In this document: piece by piece, positions 35,134 through 45,009 of the stretch
Layout: the number at the start of each line of letters is the position of its first letter
How positions within the stretch are numbered: the first letter of the stretch is position 1
NCBI RefSeq assembly: GCF_002797735.1
Contig: NZ_PGFG01000001.1
Location: 1,674,001-1,738,000, forward strand
DNA length: 64,000 nt
DNA from: Thermoflavifilum aggregans
Lineage (GTDB): Bacteria > Bacteroidota > Bacteroidia > Chitinophagales > Chitinophagaceae
Direction of reading: 5' to 3'
Program-made: the position numbers and the translations under genes
The notes under the pieces: generated by a model
What the model was told of the DNA's origin: nothing
What the model saw: only the letters and a program-made list of their open reading frames with translations
Database searches by the model: none

Positions 35134-35219
35134 TTAGAATTTTATTTCAGGTAAAAAAGTTAAGGCATTATCTATCATCGATTCAGAAAATTTAGTTTAT
35201 ATTTTACTTAAAATAAAAA

Positions 35220-36038
35220 ATGAATCGCCAACAACTGGCTGATCAAATCCGGGAAAAACAAACTTGTCTTTGTATCGGATTGGATCCGGATATGGAAAGG
35301 CTCCCTTCTGTGCTACGTCAAGGTAAAGAACATCCCGTGCTGGCGTTTCATCGGGCTATTATTCAAGCAACAGCGCCTTATTGCGTAGCATACAAGCTAA
35401 ATACAGCTTTTTATGAAGCATTGGGTTCCACGGGCTGGCAACTGCTGGAACAAACCCTGGAACTGATACCCGATACGCATTTTAAAATTGCCGATGCCAA
35501 GCGGGGCGATGTGGGACATACTGCCCGGCAATATGCCCGTGCTTTTTTTGAAACCCTTGGATTTGATGCTGTAACGGTTTCGCCTCTGCTGGGAAAAGAC
35601 AGTGTGCAGCCTTTTCTGGATTATACAAACAAGTGGACTATTCTGCTGGGACTTACTTCCAATCCCGGCAGCCAGGATTTCCTGCAGCTGCCCTGTGGCG
35701 ATGCTTATCTGTATGAACGCATCATGCAACAGGTCTCTGGCTGGGCTTCTGCGGATCAACTGATGTTTGTCGTGGGTGCTACCTGGCCATACCAGCTCCA
35801 GCAATTGCGGCAACAGTTTCCCGATCACTTTTTCCTTGTACCAGGTATCGGTGCGCAAGGAGGCGATCTGCACACCATTCTTGAATCCGGACAAGCGCAA
35901 AGCGATGCCGGATTGCTGATCAATGTATCCCGTGCTGTGCTGTACGCTTCTACCGGAAATGATTTTGCCTCCGCAGCAGCCGAAAAAGCCGCTCAGTATG
36001 CCCGGGAGATGGCAGGTTATCTGCACAGGAGAAAATGA
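35220..36038 (+). CDS. pyrF: Orotidine-5'-phosphate decarboxylase (type 2)
   Basis: The 272-residue protein catalyses the last step of UMP synthesis. Type 2 signatures are CIGLDPD, the long insert after YKLNTAFYEALG, the catalytic FKIADAKRGDVGHTA and PGIGAQGGD near the end. The start is the first ATG and sits in an AT-rich leader (TTACTTAAAATAAAAA). Confidence 0.96.
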   Translation: MNRQQLADQIREKQTCLCIGLDPDMERLPSVLRQGKEHPVLAFHRAIIQATAPYCVAYKLNTAFYEALGSTGWQLLEQTLELIPDTHFKIADAKRGDVGHTARQYARAFFETLGFDAVTVSPLLGKDSVQPFLDYTNKWTILLGLTSNPGSQDFLQLPCGDAYLYERIMQQVSGWASADQLMFVVGATWPYQLQQLRQQFPDHFFLVPGIGAQGGDLHTILESGQAQSDAGLLINVSRAVLYASTGNDFASAAAEKAAQYAREMAGYLHRRK

Positions 36039-36116
36039 CAATCACCCACTTCCCGCTTTTACAACTGCAGAAACTCAACAAACTATTCGTATTTTGCTAG
36101 CCTAAAGTCAGCCTGC

Positions 36117-37295
36117 ATGAAAACGGATTTGTTTCAATCACCCGATTATTTTCAGATTGATGATCTGTTAAGTGAAGAACACAAGTGGATTCGGGAGTCT
36201 GTGCGTCAATGGGTAAAAAAAGCCGTTAGCCCCATTATTGAAGATTGCTGCCAGCGGGCGATTTTTCATAAAGATTGGTTCCCCCAAATGGGTGAACTGG
36301 GTTGCCTGGGCCCCACCATTCCTCAGGAATACGGCGGTGCCGGACTGGATGAAATTGCTTACGGCCTGATGATGCAGGAACTGGAACGAGGCGACAGCGC
36401 CGTACGCTCCGCTGCATCTGTGCAAGGTTCACTGGTGATGTTCCCGATTTTCACTTATGGCAGCGAAGCACAAAAAAGAAAATATCTTCCGGCTCTTGCA
36501 AAGGGTGAAATGATCGGCTGCTTTGGACTTACCGAGCCCGATCATGGCTCTAACCCGGCAGGCATGACCACCCGGCTTACTGACCAGGGAGATTATTTCA
36601 TCCTGAATGGCAGCAAAATGTGGATTTCCAATGCTCCCGTAGCCGATATCGCCGTTGTCTGGGCAAAAGATGAACAGGACCAGATCCGGGGAGTGATTGT
36701 AGAACGCGGCATGGAGGGATTTTCCACACCGGAAACCAAAGGTAAATGGAGCCTGCGGGCCAGCGCAACAGGGGAACTGGTTTTTGATCAGGTAAAAATT
36801 CCGAAGGAAAATCTGCTGCCGGAGGCCCGCGGCCTAAAAGCTCCATTAAGCTGCCTGTCGTCTGCCCGCTATGGCATTGCCTGGGGAGCGGTCGGTGTAG
36901 CCATGGATTGCTATGATACCGCCCTGCGTTATGCCAAAGAACGGAAACAGTTTGGCAAACCTATTGCCGGCTTCCAGCTGATTCAGAAAAAACTGGCCGA
37001 AATGATCACGGAAATCACCAAAGCCCAGCTGCTGAACTGGAGGCTCGGTACGCTGAAAAATGCCAAAAAGGCCACACCGGCACAAATATCTATGGCCAAA
37101 CGCAACGCCTGTGAAATAGCCGCCCGCATTGCCCGTGATGCTCGGCAAATTCTGGGAGCCATGGGTATTACCGGCGAATATCCGGTAATGCGCCACCTGA
37201 TGAACCTGGAAAGCGTGATTACCTACGAGGGAACCCACGAAATTCATTTGCTGATTACAGGTGAAGATATTACCGGTATCAATGCATTTGTGTGA
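36117..37295 (+). CDS. gcdH: Glutaryl-CoA dehydrogenase-like acyl-CoA dehydrogenase
   Basis: 392 residues. The family order (N-terminal helices, GCFGLTEPDHGSNPAGM in the beta domain, ERKQFGKPIAGFQLIQKKLAEM, and ILGAMGITGEYPVMRH) plus the ending YEGTHEIHLLITGEDITG match glutaryl-CoA dehydrogenases, which oxidatively decarboxylate glutaryl-CoA to crotonyl-CoA in lysine and tryptophan degradation. Catalytic base is Glu371. It overlaps the shikimate kinase start by one base (TGATG), so the genes are coupled although the pathways differ. Confidence 0.92.
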   Translation: MKTDLFQSPDYFQIDDLLSEEHKWIRESVRQWVKKAVSPIIEDCCQRAIFHKDWFPQMGELGCLGPTIPQEYGGAGLDEIAYGLMMQELERGDSAVRSAASVQGSLVMFPIFTYGSEAQKRKYLPALAKGEMIGCFGLTEPDHGSNPAGMTTRLTDQGDYFILNGSKMWISNAPVADIAVVWAKDEQDQIRGVIVERGMEGFSTPETKGKWSLRASATGELVFDQVKIPKENLLPEARGLKAPLSCLSSARYGIAWGAVGVAMDCYDTALRYAKERKQFGKPIAGFQLIQKKLAEMITEITKAQLLNWRLGTLKNAKKATPAQISMAKRNACEIAARIARDARQILGAMGITGEYPVMRHLMNLESVITYEGTHEIHLLITGEDITGINAFV

Positions 37296-37837
37296 TGAAT
37301 ATGCGCGTTTTTCTGTGGGGATTTATGGGTTCAGGCAAAACCTTCCTGGGCAAGTCTCTTGCTGATGCCCTCCAGGTTCCGTTTTATGACCTGGATGCAG
37401 AGATTGAAACTGCTACCGGAAAAACCATTTCCACCCTTTTTGCCGAAAAAGGAGAACCCTGTTTCCGGGCACTGGAAACAGATACGCTGCATACTTTCCA
37501 ACACAAACCAGCTTTTATCCTGGCCTGTGGCGGCGGTACACCCTGCCATGCCGACAATGCCGCATGGATGAAAAAACAGGGTATCACTGTATGGCTCAAT
37601 CCACCCGTGGAGGTGCTGGTCAGGCGCCTGCTACCTGAAAAACAGCACAGACCCTTGCTCGCTCAGGTACCGGATACACAGCTGGAAACGGTGATCCGAG
37701 AAAAACTTGCGCAACGAAGCACTTATTATAGCCAGGCTCATCTGATCATCCGGGATGAACACGTGGATATCTCTGCATTCAAAAATCAGTTGCTGCTGAT
37801 GGCCAGGCAATACATGGCATCCAATCCTCATCCTTGA
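37295..37837 (+). CDS. aroK: Shikimate kinase
   Basis: From ATG at 37295 the product has 180 residues. It phosphorylates shikimate in aromatic amino-acid synthesis. Motifs: P-loop GFMGSGKTFLG, DLDAEIE with the shikimate-binding Asp, FRALETD, and CGGGTPCH. The adenine lid is RRLLPEKQHRPLL. A GTG three bases upstream is in frame but not needed. The start overlaps the stop of the dehydrogenase gene. Confidence 0.95.
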   Translation: MNMRVFLWGFMGSGKTFLGKSLADALQVPFYDLDAEIETATGKTISTLFAEKGEPCFRALETDTLHTFQHKPAFILACGGGTPCHADNAAWMKKQGITVWLNPPVEVLVRRLLPEKQHRPLLAQVPDTQLETVIREKLAQRSTYYSQAHLIIRDEHVDISAFKNQLLLMARQYMASNPHP

Positions 37838-37850
37838 AAAATATGTACCT

Positions 37851-38255
37851 ATGACCGCGAAACTCACCTTATTCATCTCTTGTCTATTCGGTGCCCTTAG
37901 CGTAGCCCTTGGTGCTTTCGGTGCACATATCCTGAAATCCCTGCTTACGGACGATCAACTGAACATATATGAAACTGCAGTCCGTTATCAGTTTTACCAC
38001 AGCCTGGCATTGCTTGCAACAGGAGTGCTGATGTTGTATGGCCAGACACATGCATACCGGCTGATGTGGTCATCAGCTTCAGCATACGCTTTTCTGATCG
38101 GACTGATCCTATTTTGCGGTTCATTGTATTTGATTATTTCTCTGCAATATCATCATCTGTCAGTTCCATGGTGGGTGGGTGTACTTACACCTATAGGAGG
38201 TTTAAGTTTTATACTGGGCTGGATTTTTCTTGCTCTTTCTGTGCTGAAAGTATAA
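37851..38255 (+). CDS. DUF423-family membrane protein
   Basis: 134 residues with four hydrophobic helices and the family signature GALSVALGAFGAH followed by YETAVRYQFYHSLALL. DUF423 (YgdD-like) proteins are inner-membrane proteins of unknown function. It follows shikimate kinase by 13 nt. Confidence 0.92.
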   Translation: MTAKLTLFISCLFGALSVALGAFGAHILKSLLTDDQLNIYETAVRYQFYHSLALLATGVLMLYGQTHAYRLMWSSASAYAFLIGLILFCGSLYLIISLQYHHLSVPWWVGVLTPIGGLSFILGWIFLALSVLKV

Positions 38256-38311
38256 TTTCATGAAGCAGATACTTTCGCAAAAGGCAACCCACATGTATCA
38301 AAATCTCAGGG

Positions 38312-38319
38312 TATCTTTG
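38312..38319 (+). promoter_or_regulatory. TATCTTTG box just before ftsK
   Basis: TAnnTTTG box with 7 nt to the ATG at 38327. No good -33 element at the expected distance. Possible near-leaderless transcript. Confidence 0.4.
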
Positions 38320-38326
38320 TGAGGAA

Positions 38327-40849
38327 ATGATTATGGGAAAAAATCGGTTAAAATCAGAGCAATTACCTTCCCAGCCGGTAGCAGCCAATCTGAAAAAAGA
38401 AGCTGCCGGTAAAAAGCAGATGCGTAACAACGCCAAAAAAGAAAAAACTCCTCCAAAATCTTCTGCATCAAAAGAAAACACGAAAAACACCTCATCACCC
38501 AAACGCAATCACAAGCTGCTGGCCATCTTCAGCTGGCTCATCTGTATTTTTTTATTCATTGCTTTCACTTCCTATCTCTTCACCTGGAAAGAAGATCAGG
38601 ATAAAATATTTTCACTTTCCTATCACATCCTGCTAAACAATGATGCGACGGTGCAGAATCTGCTGGGCAGGCTGGGAGCCTATATCAGTCATTTCTTTTT
38701 CTATGAAGAAATTGGAATAGCATCTTACTTTCTGTGTTATTTGTTTTTCATTATTGGAGTGAATCTGCTGGTGGGGAGAAGGATATTTCGTATTTCATCC
38801 CAGATTTTTTTCATTGTATCCGGTATCCTCTATGTTTCCACGGCTGCCGGTTTTCTGATGCATGTATTCAACTACAGTGGGTTCCCTTTTGCCGGTGCAT
38901 TGGGCATTTTCATCAGTGATTATCTGATTCACTTCATCGGTGCATTGGGAACATTCATTTTACTGATTTTAACAGCCGTTGGTTATCTGGTCTGGAAATT
39001 TAATGTAGATATTAACCTTCCTTCTTACAAAACACAGCCACAGGAGCTACATACAGAGCAAACAGAAGAACCCGTTCAAGCTGCAGCATTTGCATCTGCC
39101 CCCACAGCACCTACCATCAACGAATGGCTGGGCGAACAGATGCGCTCGCAAAACGAAGATATGCAGCTGATTGAAAAACCAGCACAGGCACCGCATCCGG
39201 AAGCAGAAGAAAAACCGGTTGTACCGCATCAATCATCATCCACTGCTACCACACCAACAGCAAAACACGATGTGGAACTGGAAATCAAACCTCCGGTGAA
39301 AGACGATGCACCGCAACCGGAAGCAGCCGCCAGGTTAACCCAGGAGCCTTATGAGCCCACCCTCGACCTGCGCGATTACCAATATCCTTCCCTCGATTTG
39401 CTGGATGATCATGGCGCTGAAACCATTGTACAGGACAACGAGGAACTGAAAAAAAACAAGGAACAAATCATCAACACCCTGAAAAATTATGATATTGATA
39501 TTCGTAAAATAACTGCTACTGTAGGTCCTACGGTTACCTTGTATGAAATTGTACCTGCAGCCGGTGTGCGTATTTCACGTATCAAAAATCTGGAAGATGA
39601 TATTGCACTGAGTCTTTCAGCCCTGGGAATCCGGATCATAGCACCCATTCCCGGAAAAGGCACCATAGGTATTGAAGTACCCAATGAGAAAAAAGCTACG
39701 GTATCCATCCGCACTTTGCTGGCATCCGAAAAGTTTCAGCGCACCAATATGCAGTTGCCCATAGCCCTGGGTAAAAAAATTGACAATGAAAACTTTATTG
39801 TAGATCTTACCACCATGCCTCATCTGCTGATGGCTGGTGCAACTGGGCAGGGTAAATCGGTCGGTATCAATGCCATTCTGGTTTCGCTGTTGTACAAGAA
39901 ACATCCGTCCCAACTTAAGCTGGTATTGATTGATCCGAAAAAAGTAGAGCTTTCATTGTACCGAACTATTGAAAAACATTTTCTAGCCAAACTGCCCGGA
40001 GAAGAAGAGGCTATCATTACCGATACCAAAAAAGCTATTCACACGCTCAATGCGCTTTGCATTGAAATGGATATCCGGTATGATTTGCTGAAGGAAGCTG
40101 GAGCGCGCAACATCAGGGAATACAACGAAAAGTTTGTGCACCGGAAACTGAATCCGGAAAAAGGACATCGTTTCCTGCCGTTTATTGTGCTGGTGATCGA
40201 TGAATTTGCGGATCTGATCATGACGGCCGGAAAGGAAATTGAAATGCCTATTGCCCGGCTGGCGCAGCTGGCGCGTGCCGTGGGTATTCATCTGATTATT
40301 GCTACCCAACGGCCTTCCGTGAACATCATCACGGGTATTATCAAAGCCAATTTTTCCGTACGCATTGCTTTTAAGGTAAGTTCAAAAGTAGATTCCCGGA
40401 CTATCCTGGATACAGGTGGTGCCGAACAGCTGGTGGGCAAGGGCGATATGCTGATTGCCTATTATGGCGATATTGTGCGTTTGCAATGTGCCTTCGTCGA
40501 TACGCCTGAAGTGGAGCGGGTGGTGGAATTCATTGGTCGCCAGCGGGGATATACCGAAGCTTATCTGTTGCCCGAATATGAGGATGAAAAAGAAAATCAG
40601 CTCAACTCCCTGCAACAGGCCGATCGGGATCCATTGTTTGAAGAGGCTGCCCGCATCATTGTGGCGACACAACAAGGTTCTACATCCTTGCTGCAACGCA
40701 GAATGAAACTGGGTTACAACCGCGCCGGCCGTTTGATGGATCAGCTGGAAGCCGCAGGTATCGTAGGCCCTAGCATGGGTAGCAAAAGCCGGGAAGTATT
40801 GATTAAAACAGAAGCAGAATTAGAACAATATTTGCAGAAAATATTATGA
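38327..40849 (+). CDS. ftsK: DNA translocase FtsK
   Basis: 840 residues. A Lys/Ala-rich N-terminus (about 1-65) precedes four hydrophobic helices (about 65-225), an acidic/Pro-rich linker (about 240-350), then the alpha/beta motor with Walker A GATGQGKSVGINA and Walker B VLVIDEFADLI, and the C-terminal winged-helix gamma domain (SLLQRRMKLGYNRAGRLMDQLEAAGIVG). It moves chromosome dimers at the division septum. The linker is short compared with E. coli FtsK, as usual in Bacteroidota. Confidence 0.96.
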   Translation: MIMGKNRLKSEQLPSQPVAANLKKEAAGKKQMRNNAKKEKTPPKSSASKENTKNTSSPKRNHKLLAIFSWLICIFLFIAFTSYLFTWKEDQDKIFSLSYHILLNNDATVQNLLGRLGAYISHFFFYEEIGIASYFLCYLFFIIGVNLLVGRRIFRISSQIFFIVSGILYVSTAAGFLMHVFNYSGFPFAGALGIFISDYLIHFIGALGTFILLILTAVGYLVWKFNVDINLPSYKTQPQELHTEQTEEPVQAAAFASAPTAPTINEWLGEQMRSQNEDMQLIEKPAQAPHPEAEEKPVVPHQSSSTATTPTAKHDVELEIKPPVKDDAPQPEAAARLTQEPYEPTLDLRDYQYPSLDLLDDHGAETIVQDNEELKKNKEQIINTLKNYDIDIRKITATVGPTVTLYEIVPAAGVRISRIKNLEDDIALSLSALGIRIIAPIPGKGTIGIEVPNEKKATVSIRTLLASEKFQRTNMQLPIALGKKIDNENFIVDLTTMPHLLMAGATGQGKSVGINAILVSLLYKKHPSQLKLVLIDPKKVELSLYRTIEKHFLAKLPGEEEAIITDTKKAIHTLNALCIEMDIRYDLLKEAGARNIREYNEKFVHRKLNPEKGHRFLPFIVLVIDEFADLIMTAGKEIEMPIARLAQLARAVGIHLIIATQRPSVNIITGIIKANFSVRIAFKVSSKVDSRTILDTGGAEQLVGKGDMLIAYYGDIVRLQCAFVDTPEVERVVEFIGRQRGYTEAYLLPEYEDEKENQLNSLQQADRDPLFEEAARIIVATQQGSTSLLQRRMKLGYNRAGRLMDQLEAAGIVGPSMGSKSREVLIKTEAELEQYLQKIL

Positions 40850-40873
40850 ATATCATGTAAAAAACGGTTGACT

Positions 40874-41542
40874 ATGAAATTATGTGCTTGGTTGTTAATC
40901 GGAATTACACTGGCAGCAACGGGTTATGCCCAGCAGATGACACCTTACGGACAAAGTGATCCCAAGGCAAAAGCTTTGTTGGATGCGCTAAGTAAACAAT
41001 ACAAAAGTTATCATTCCATCAAAGCTACCTTTAAACTGCAGGTCATCAATCCTGATGGGAAAATTGCCGATCAGCGAAGTGGTGTGGCCATTTTGCAGGG
41101 GAATGCCTACCATATCCAAATCGGCGGCCAGGAGCTGATCAGTGATGGTACAACAACCTGGAATTACAGCAAAGAAACTAACGAAGTGCAGATTAATCGC
41201 TATTCACCTGACAATAGCCTGATTTCACCTACGCGCTTATTTACCGATTTTTATGATCAGGATTTTCTTTATCGCCTGATGCCCGATACGCATGAAAAAA
41301 GCCGCGTGTATCAACATATTGAAATGACACCTTTTGATAAATCCAAATCTTTCTTCCGGGTTGATTTAACCATTGATAAAGCTAAGAAACAAATCGTTAA
41401 AGCTGAAATTTATGACAAGAGCGGGGTGCATTATGTGTACAGCGTTCAGCAATTTACACCCAATGTAAAAGTGCCTGGGCAAACTTTTACCTTCAATCCC
41501 AAATTGCATCCGGGTATAAGTGTGGTTGATCTGAGAACTTGA
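40874..41542 (+). CDS. LolA-like outer-membrane lipoprotein carrier
   Basis: 222 residues from ATG 40874 with a signal peptide ending TGYAQQ. The body is the half-barrel of the LolA/LppX fold: SYHSIKATFKLQV, GVAILQGNAYHIQIGGQELISDGTTTWNYSKE and VDLTIDKAKKQIVKAEIYDKSG. It probably shuttles lipoproteins across the periplasm. The frame also opens with TTG at 40868, which is less likely. It follows ftsK by 24 nt, as is common in this phylum. Confidence 0.9.
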   Translation: MKLCAWLLIGITLAATGYAQQMTPYGQSDPKAKALLDALSKQYKSYHSIKATFKLQVINPDGKIADQRSGVAILQGNAYHIQIGGQELISDGTTTWNYSKETNEVQINRYSPDNSLISPTRLFTDFYDQDFLYRLMPDTHEKSRVYQHIEMTPFDKSKSFFRVDLTIDKAKKQIVKAEIYDKSGVHYVYSVQQFTPNVKVPGQTFTFNPKLHPGISVVDLRT

Positions 41543-42427
41543 TCAATCATCCAGCAAAGCCGCCAGATGATATAATTCATATCTGCGGTTGGGATATTCA
41601 CTTTGCGGATAACATTTTGCCAGTTCACGAATCAGCTTCTGAATAATTTGTTTGTTGCTGAGAGGTTCGTAATACCGGTCTGTCTCTACTGCATCTATGC
41701 GTTTGAGATAGGTTTCAATATCTTTATGCGAATAAATTTGTCCCTGAACAGGATCAATGAAAAACTGAATCCGGCTTTGCGGCGAAGCCGTTCTGGCATA
41801 TAACCAGGGGGCATCTTCTATTTCAAAATAAGCCAGTACATATTGTTGTGGAATCTGGACTGCCCGGACGGGAATATCCAGTTTTTCACACAGATACTGA
41901 TACAAAATGCCGATAATAATGGAACTTCCTTTTCTGCTTTCAACGAGCTGATGAATAAAGAAATGATTCTTTTGTTTGTAATGCTTGTCGGTGCTTTCAA
42001 TTCCCTTAATGCCGAAATAACTGTACAGCATGCCATTCATCACATTGATCTGTTCAACAGGTGTCAGATAGTTATTCAGCTCTAGCCAGATGTTGCGTTT
42101 TAATTTCTCAATACTTTTAAGTATCTGTTCTTCTGCAAGATCAGGATACTGATATTTATCAACCAGCAAAGCACCTTTGAGCAAATCATTGGGTTGGCCG
42201 GCCCATGCCTTCATAGCGGCAAGCAATTCCTGGAGATGCACACGATGAATAAGCCATTCAATGCGTTCCTGGATGGCTTCGTTGGGGGTGTTTTCCCAAA
42301 CGGATTCCAAACTTGGAATAATATCTTTACCCAGATGCACAAGCCGATCGGCTACCGTATCGAATACTTCCTGATCCGGATCATCGAGCAGATGCAGCAA
42401 AGCATTGATTTCTCTTTCATCGGCCAT
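41543..42427 (-). CDS. Transglutaminase-like (SirB1-type) protein with TPR-like tail
   Basis: 294 residues. The N-terminal part (about 1-75) is helical with repeats like HEAT units (LLDDPDQEVFDTVADRLVHLG), then a transglutaminase-like domain (about 115-225, with the pattern SSIIIGILYQYLCEKLDIPVRAVQ and QQYVLAYF). The cysteine of active transglutaminases is replaced by Ser in RKGSSIIIG. A SirB1-like family of unknown function. Its stop and that of the lolA-like gene abut as TGATCA with no base between. A TATCTTTG box on the minus strand sits 6 nt before its ATG. Confidence 0.82.
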   Translation of the reverse strand: MADEREINALLHLLDDPDQEVFDTVADRLVHLGKDIIPSLESVWENTPNEAIQERIEWLIHRVHLQELLAAMKAWAGQPNDLLKGALLVDKYQYPDLAEEQILKSIEKLKRNIWLELNNYLTPVEQINVMNGMLYSYFGIKGIESTDKHYKQKNHFFIHQLVESRKGSSIIIGILYQYLCEKLDIPVRAVQIPQQYVLAYFEIEDAPWLYARTASPQSRIQFFIDPVQGQIYSHKDIETYLKRIDAVETDRYYEPLSNKQIIQKLIRELAKCYPQSEYPNRRYELYHLAALLDD

Positions 42428-42433
42428 ACCCTA

Positions 42434-42441
42434 CAAAGATA
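42434..42441 (-). promoter_or_regulatory. TATCTTTG box before the transglutaminase-like gene
   Basis: A perfect TAnnTTTG box on the minus strand with 6 nt to the ATG. It lies between the topA stop (42445, on the same strand) and this gene. Confidence 0.45.
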
Positions 42442-42444
42442 AAT

Positions 42445-44799
42445 TTATTTTTTTGAAGGCGTATTCCTTCTTGCAGCCCTTCTGGTTTTACTGGATGCCG
42501 GAGTGGATTGGATAATCTGCTCGCAGATTTCCAAGGTAAGCTGTTCCGGCTTATCCTGCCATTCCTTTGGCAGACGATAATTCTGATTGCCTTTTTTCAA
42601 ATAAGGTCCGTAGGGTCCGCGCAGAATCTGAATATCGGAACCATCAAACTGCCTGATGATTTTTTTATCGGAATCAGCCTGTTTTTCGGCAATCCAAGCG
42701 GCTACTTCATCCAGCTCCACGGTGTAGGGATCCATGTCTTTGCGCAGAGAATAGAATTTACCGTCGTATAATGCATACGGTCCATATCTGCCAATGTTGA
42801 TCACTACTTCCTTGCCATCAATTTCGCCAATGCTGCGTGGCAATTTGAAAAGTTCAAGTGCTTCCTCCAGGGTAATGGTTTCAATACTTTGTTCTTTTTT
42901 GAGTTTGGCAAACCGGGGTTTTTCCTGCCCATCTGCATGGCCAATCTGCACCATAGGTCCGTAACGACCCATGCGGGCATACACAGGCTTACCGGTTTGG
43001 GGATCATCGCCCAGATAACGTTCACCTTTTACTTTCTCAGCTGTTTCAAGTGTTTTTTCCACTTCCTGGTGGAAAGGCTTGTAAAACTGATCAATCATTT
43101 GGTTCCAGGGCTTGCGTCCACGGGCTATTTCATCGAATTCCTCTTCAATTTTTGCCGTGAAGCCATAATCCATGATGTTTTTAAAATATTGATTCAGGAA
43201 ATCAGTCACCAGCATACCCAGATCCGTGGGAAATAATTTTCCTTTTTCAGCTCCAACGATTTCCTCTGCTACCTGCTCAGCAACTTCATTGCCCTGAAGT
43301 GCAAATATGCGATAAGGTCTTGGTGTACCCTCCTTATCCCGTTTTTCGACATATTTTCTTTTCTGGATGGTGGAGATGATAGGAGCATAGGTTGAAGGCC
43401 TGCCAATGCCCAGCTCTTCCAGCTTTTTCACCAGGCTGGCTTCTGTATAACGAGCCGGCGGACGTGTAAATTTTTCAACAGCCTGAAGCGAAATCAGGCG
43501 AAGCAACTGACCTTTTTGCATAGGCGGGAGCATGCCTGCTGCTTCTTCATTTTCATGTTCATCATCATCTTTGCCTTCCAGATACACTTTCAGAAAGCCA
43601 TCGAATTTAAGCACTTCTCCGGTTGCAATCAACTCGTATGCAGACGTGGAAATACCAATATGCACAATTGTTTTTTCCAGCTGGGCATCGCTCATCTGGC
43701 TGGCTACAGTACGCTTCCAGATGAGTTCATATAATTTGCGGGTATCTGCATCGGGAATAGTGGTCACTTGCATATCCGTTGGGCGGATAGCTTCATGGGC
43801 CTCCTGTGCGTTTTCATTTTTATTTTTAAATACCCGATGCTGATAATAATCCTTGCCGTATTGCTGGTGAATGACGTTGCGAATAGCTTCATGCGCTGTA
43901 TCCGAAAGATTTACGGAATCGGTACGCATGTAGGTAATCTGACCGTTTTCATAAAGTTTCTGTGCCAACAACATGGTCTTGGCAACCGAATAGCCCAGTT
44001 TACGGCTGGCCTCCTGTTGCAGGGTTGATGTGGTAAAAGGCGGGGCCGGACTTCTTTTGGCGGGCTTGATTTCAATGTCTTTCACCTCATAGCGGGCACC
44101 TGCACAGGAATGCAGGAAATTACGCGCCTCTTCTGCACCGGGTATTTTGTTTTGTCCGACGGCTTTAAAATTCCATTCTTTTCCACGGGCATCTGGAGCT
44201 GAGAATACGGCCTCAACCTGAAAACTGCTTTCGGGCTTAAAGGCCTGAATTTCCCGCTCCCGTTCCACAATCAGGCGCACGGCTACCGATTGCACGCGTC
44301 CGGCGGAAAGCGCATTTTTCATGCTGACCTTTCGCCAAAGCAGGGGAGAAAGCTCAAAGCCTACAAGCCTGTCCAATACCCGACGTGCCTGCTGGGCGTT
44401 CACCAGATTCATATCAATGGTCCGGGGTTGCTGAACAGCCTTTTCGATGGCGGGTTTGGTGATTTCATGAAACACAATTCGCTTGGTAGTAAGTGGGTCC
44501 AAACCCAGCACCTCTGCCAGATGCCAGGAAATAGCCTCACCCTCGCGATCCTCATCCGTCGCAAGCCACACTTCCTTAGCCTTTTGTGCAAGCTTTTTCA
44601 AATCCTCTACAACCTTTTTCTTCTCAGGCGGAATCACATAAATGGGCTGATAGTTGTGCTCAATGTCCACGCCCATCTCCTCTTTATCCAGATCGCGGAT
44701 ATGACCAAAGCAGGATTTGATTTCAAACTCATCACCCAGTATTTTCTGAATGGTTTTTGCCTTTGCCGGTGATTCCACAATCAGTAAATTTTTTGCCAT
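42445..44799 (-). CDS. topA: DNA topoisomerase I
   Basis: 784 residues. The TOPRIM domain starts at NLLIVESPAKAKTIQKIL; the catalytic Tyr lies in GQITYMRTDSVNLS; the fold continues with LVGFELSPLLWRKV and ASLVKKLEELGIGRPSTYAPII. The C-terminus has repeats such as GRYGPMVQIG, GRYGPYALYDG and GPYGPYLKKGN (Topo_C_rpt type) instead of Cys zinc ribbons, and a basic Lys/Arg tail. It relaxes negative supercoils. Confidence 0.97.
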   Translation of the reverse strand: MAKNLLIVESPAKAKTIQKILGDEFEIKSCFGHIRDLDKEEMGVDIEHNYQPIYVIPPEKKKVVEDLKKLAQKAKEVWLATDEDREGEAISWHLAEVLGLDPLTTKRIVFHEITKPAIEKAVQQPRTIDMNLVNAQQARRVLDRLVGFELSPLLWRKVSMKNALSAGRVQSVAVRLIVEREREIQAFKPESSFQVEAVFSAPDARGKEWNFKAVGQNKIPGAEEARNFLHSCAGARYEVKDIEIKPAKRSPAPPFTTSTLQQEASRKLGYSVAKTMLLAQKLYENGQITYMRTDSVNLSDTAHEAIRNVIHQQYGKDYYQHRVFKNKNENAQEAHEAIRPTDMQVTTIPDADTRKLYELIWKRTVASQMSDAQLEKTIVHIGISTSAYELIATGEVLKFDGFLKVYLEGKDDDEHENEEAAGMLPPMQKGQLLRLISLQAVEKFTRPPARYTEASLVKKLEELGIGRPSTYAPIISTIQKRKYVEKRDKEGTPRPYRIFALQGNEVAEQVAEEIVGAEKGKLFPTDLGMLVTDFLNQYFKNIMDYGFTAKIEEEFDEIARGRKPWNQMIDQFYKPFHQEVEKTLETAEKVKGERYLGDDPQTGKPVYARMGRYGPMVQIGHADGQEKPRFAKLKKEQSIETITLEEALELFKLPRSIGEIDGKEVVINIGRYGPYALYDGKFYSLRKDMDPYTVELDEVAAWIAEKQADSDKKIIRQFDGSDIQILRGPYGPYLKKGNQNYRLPKEWQDKPEQLTLEICEQIIQSTPASSKTRRAARRNTPSKK

Positions 44800-44968
44800 A
44801 ATGCTATTTTATTTTCTACATGTACCGAACAACATAATCGGGCTTCCGAATTCTGCAAGTATAGAAAAATAATATGATGATTATAAAAATATAGCAAAAA
44901 ACTGACGGATTACCTGGTGTTATTTGATTTTTTTAACGCTGTTTACTGTTTCTGCTGGCTCTGTGCGT

Positions 44969-45000
44969 AAATTTACAGCACTAAAAATTTACAGCACTAA
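44969..45000 (+). repeat. Perfect tandem 16-bp repeat upstream of the DUF2520 gene
   Basis: AAATTTACAGCACTAA occurs twice in direct succession (44969-44984 and 44985-45000), ending 9 nt before the ATG at 45010. The first copy begins within GTAAATTTAC, close to a TAnnTTTG box, so the repeat duplicates a promoter- or leader-like element. Confidence 0.8.
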
Positions 45001-45009
45001 TAGGATGTC

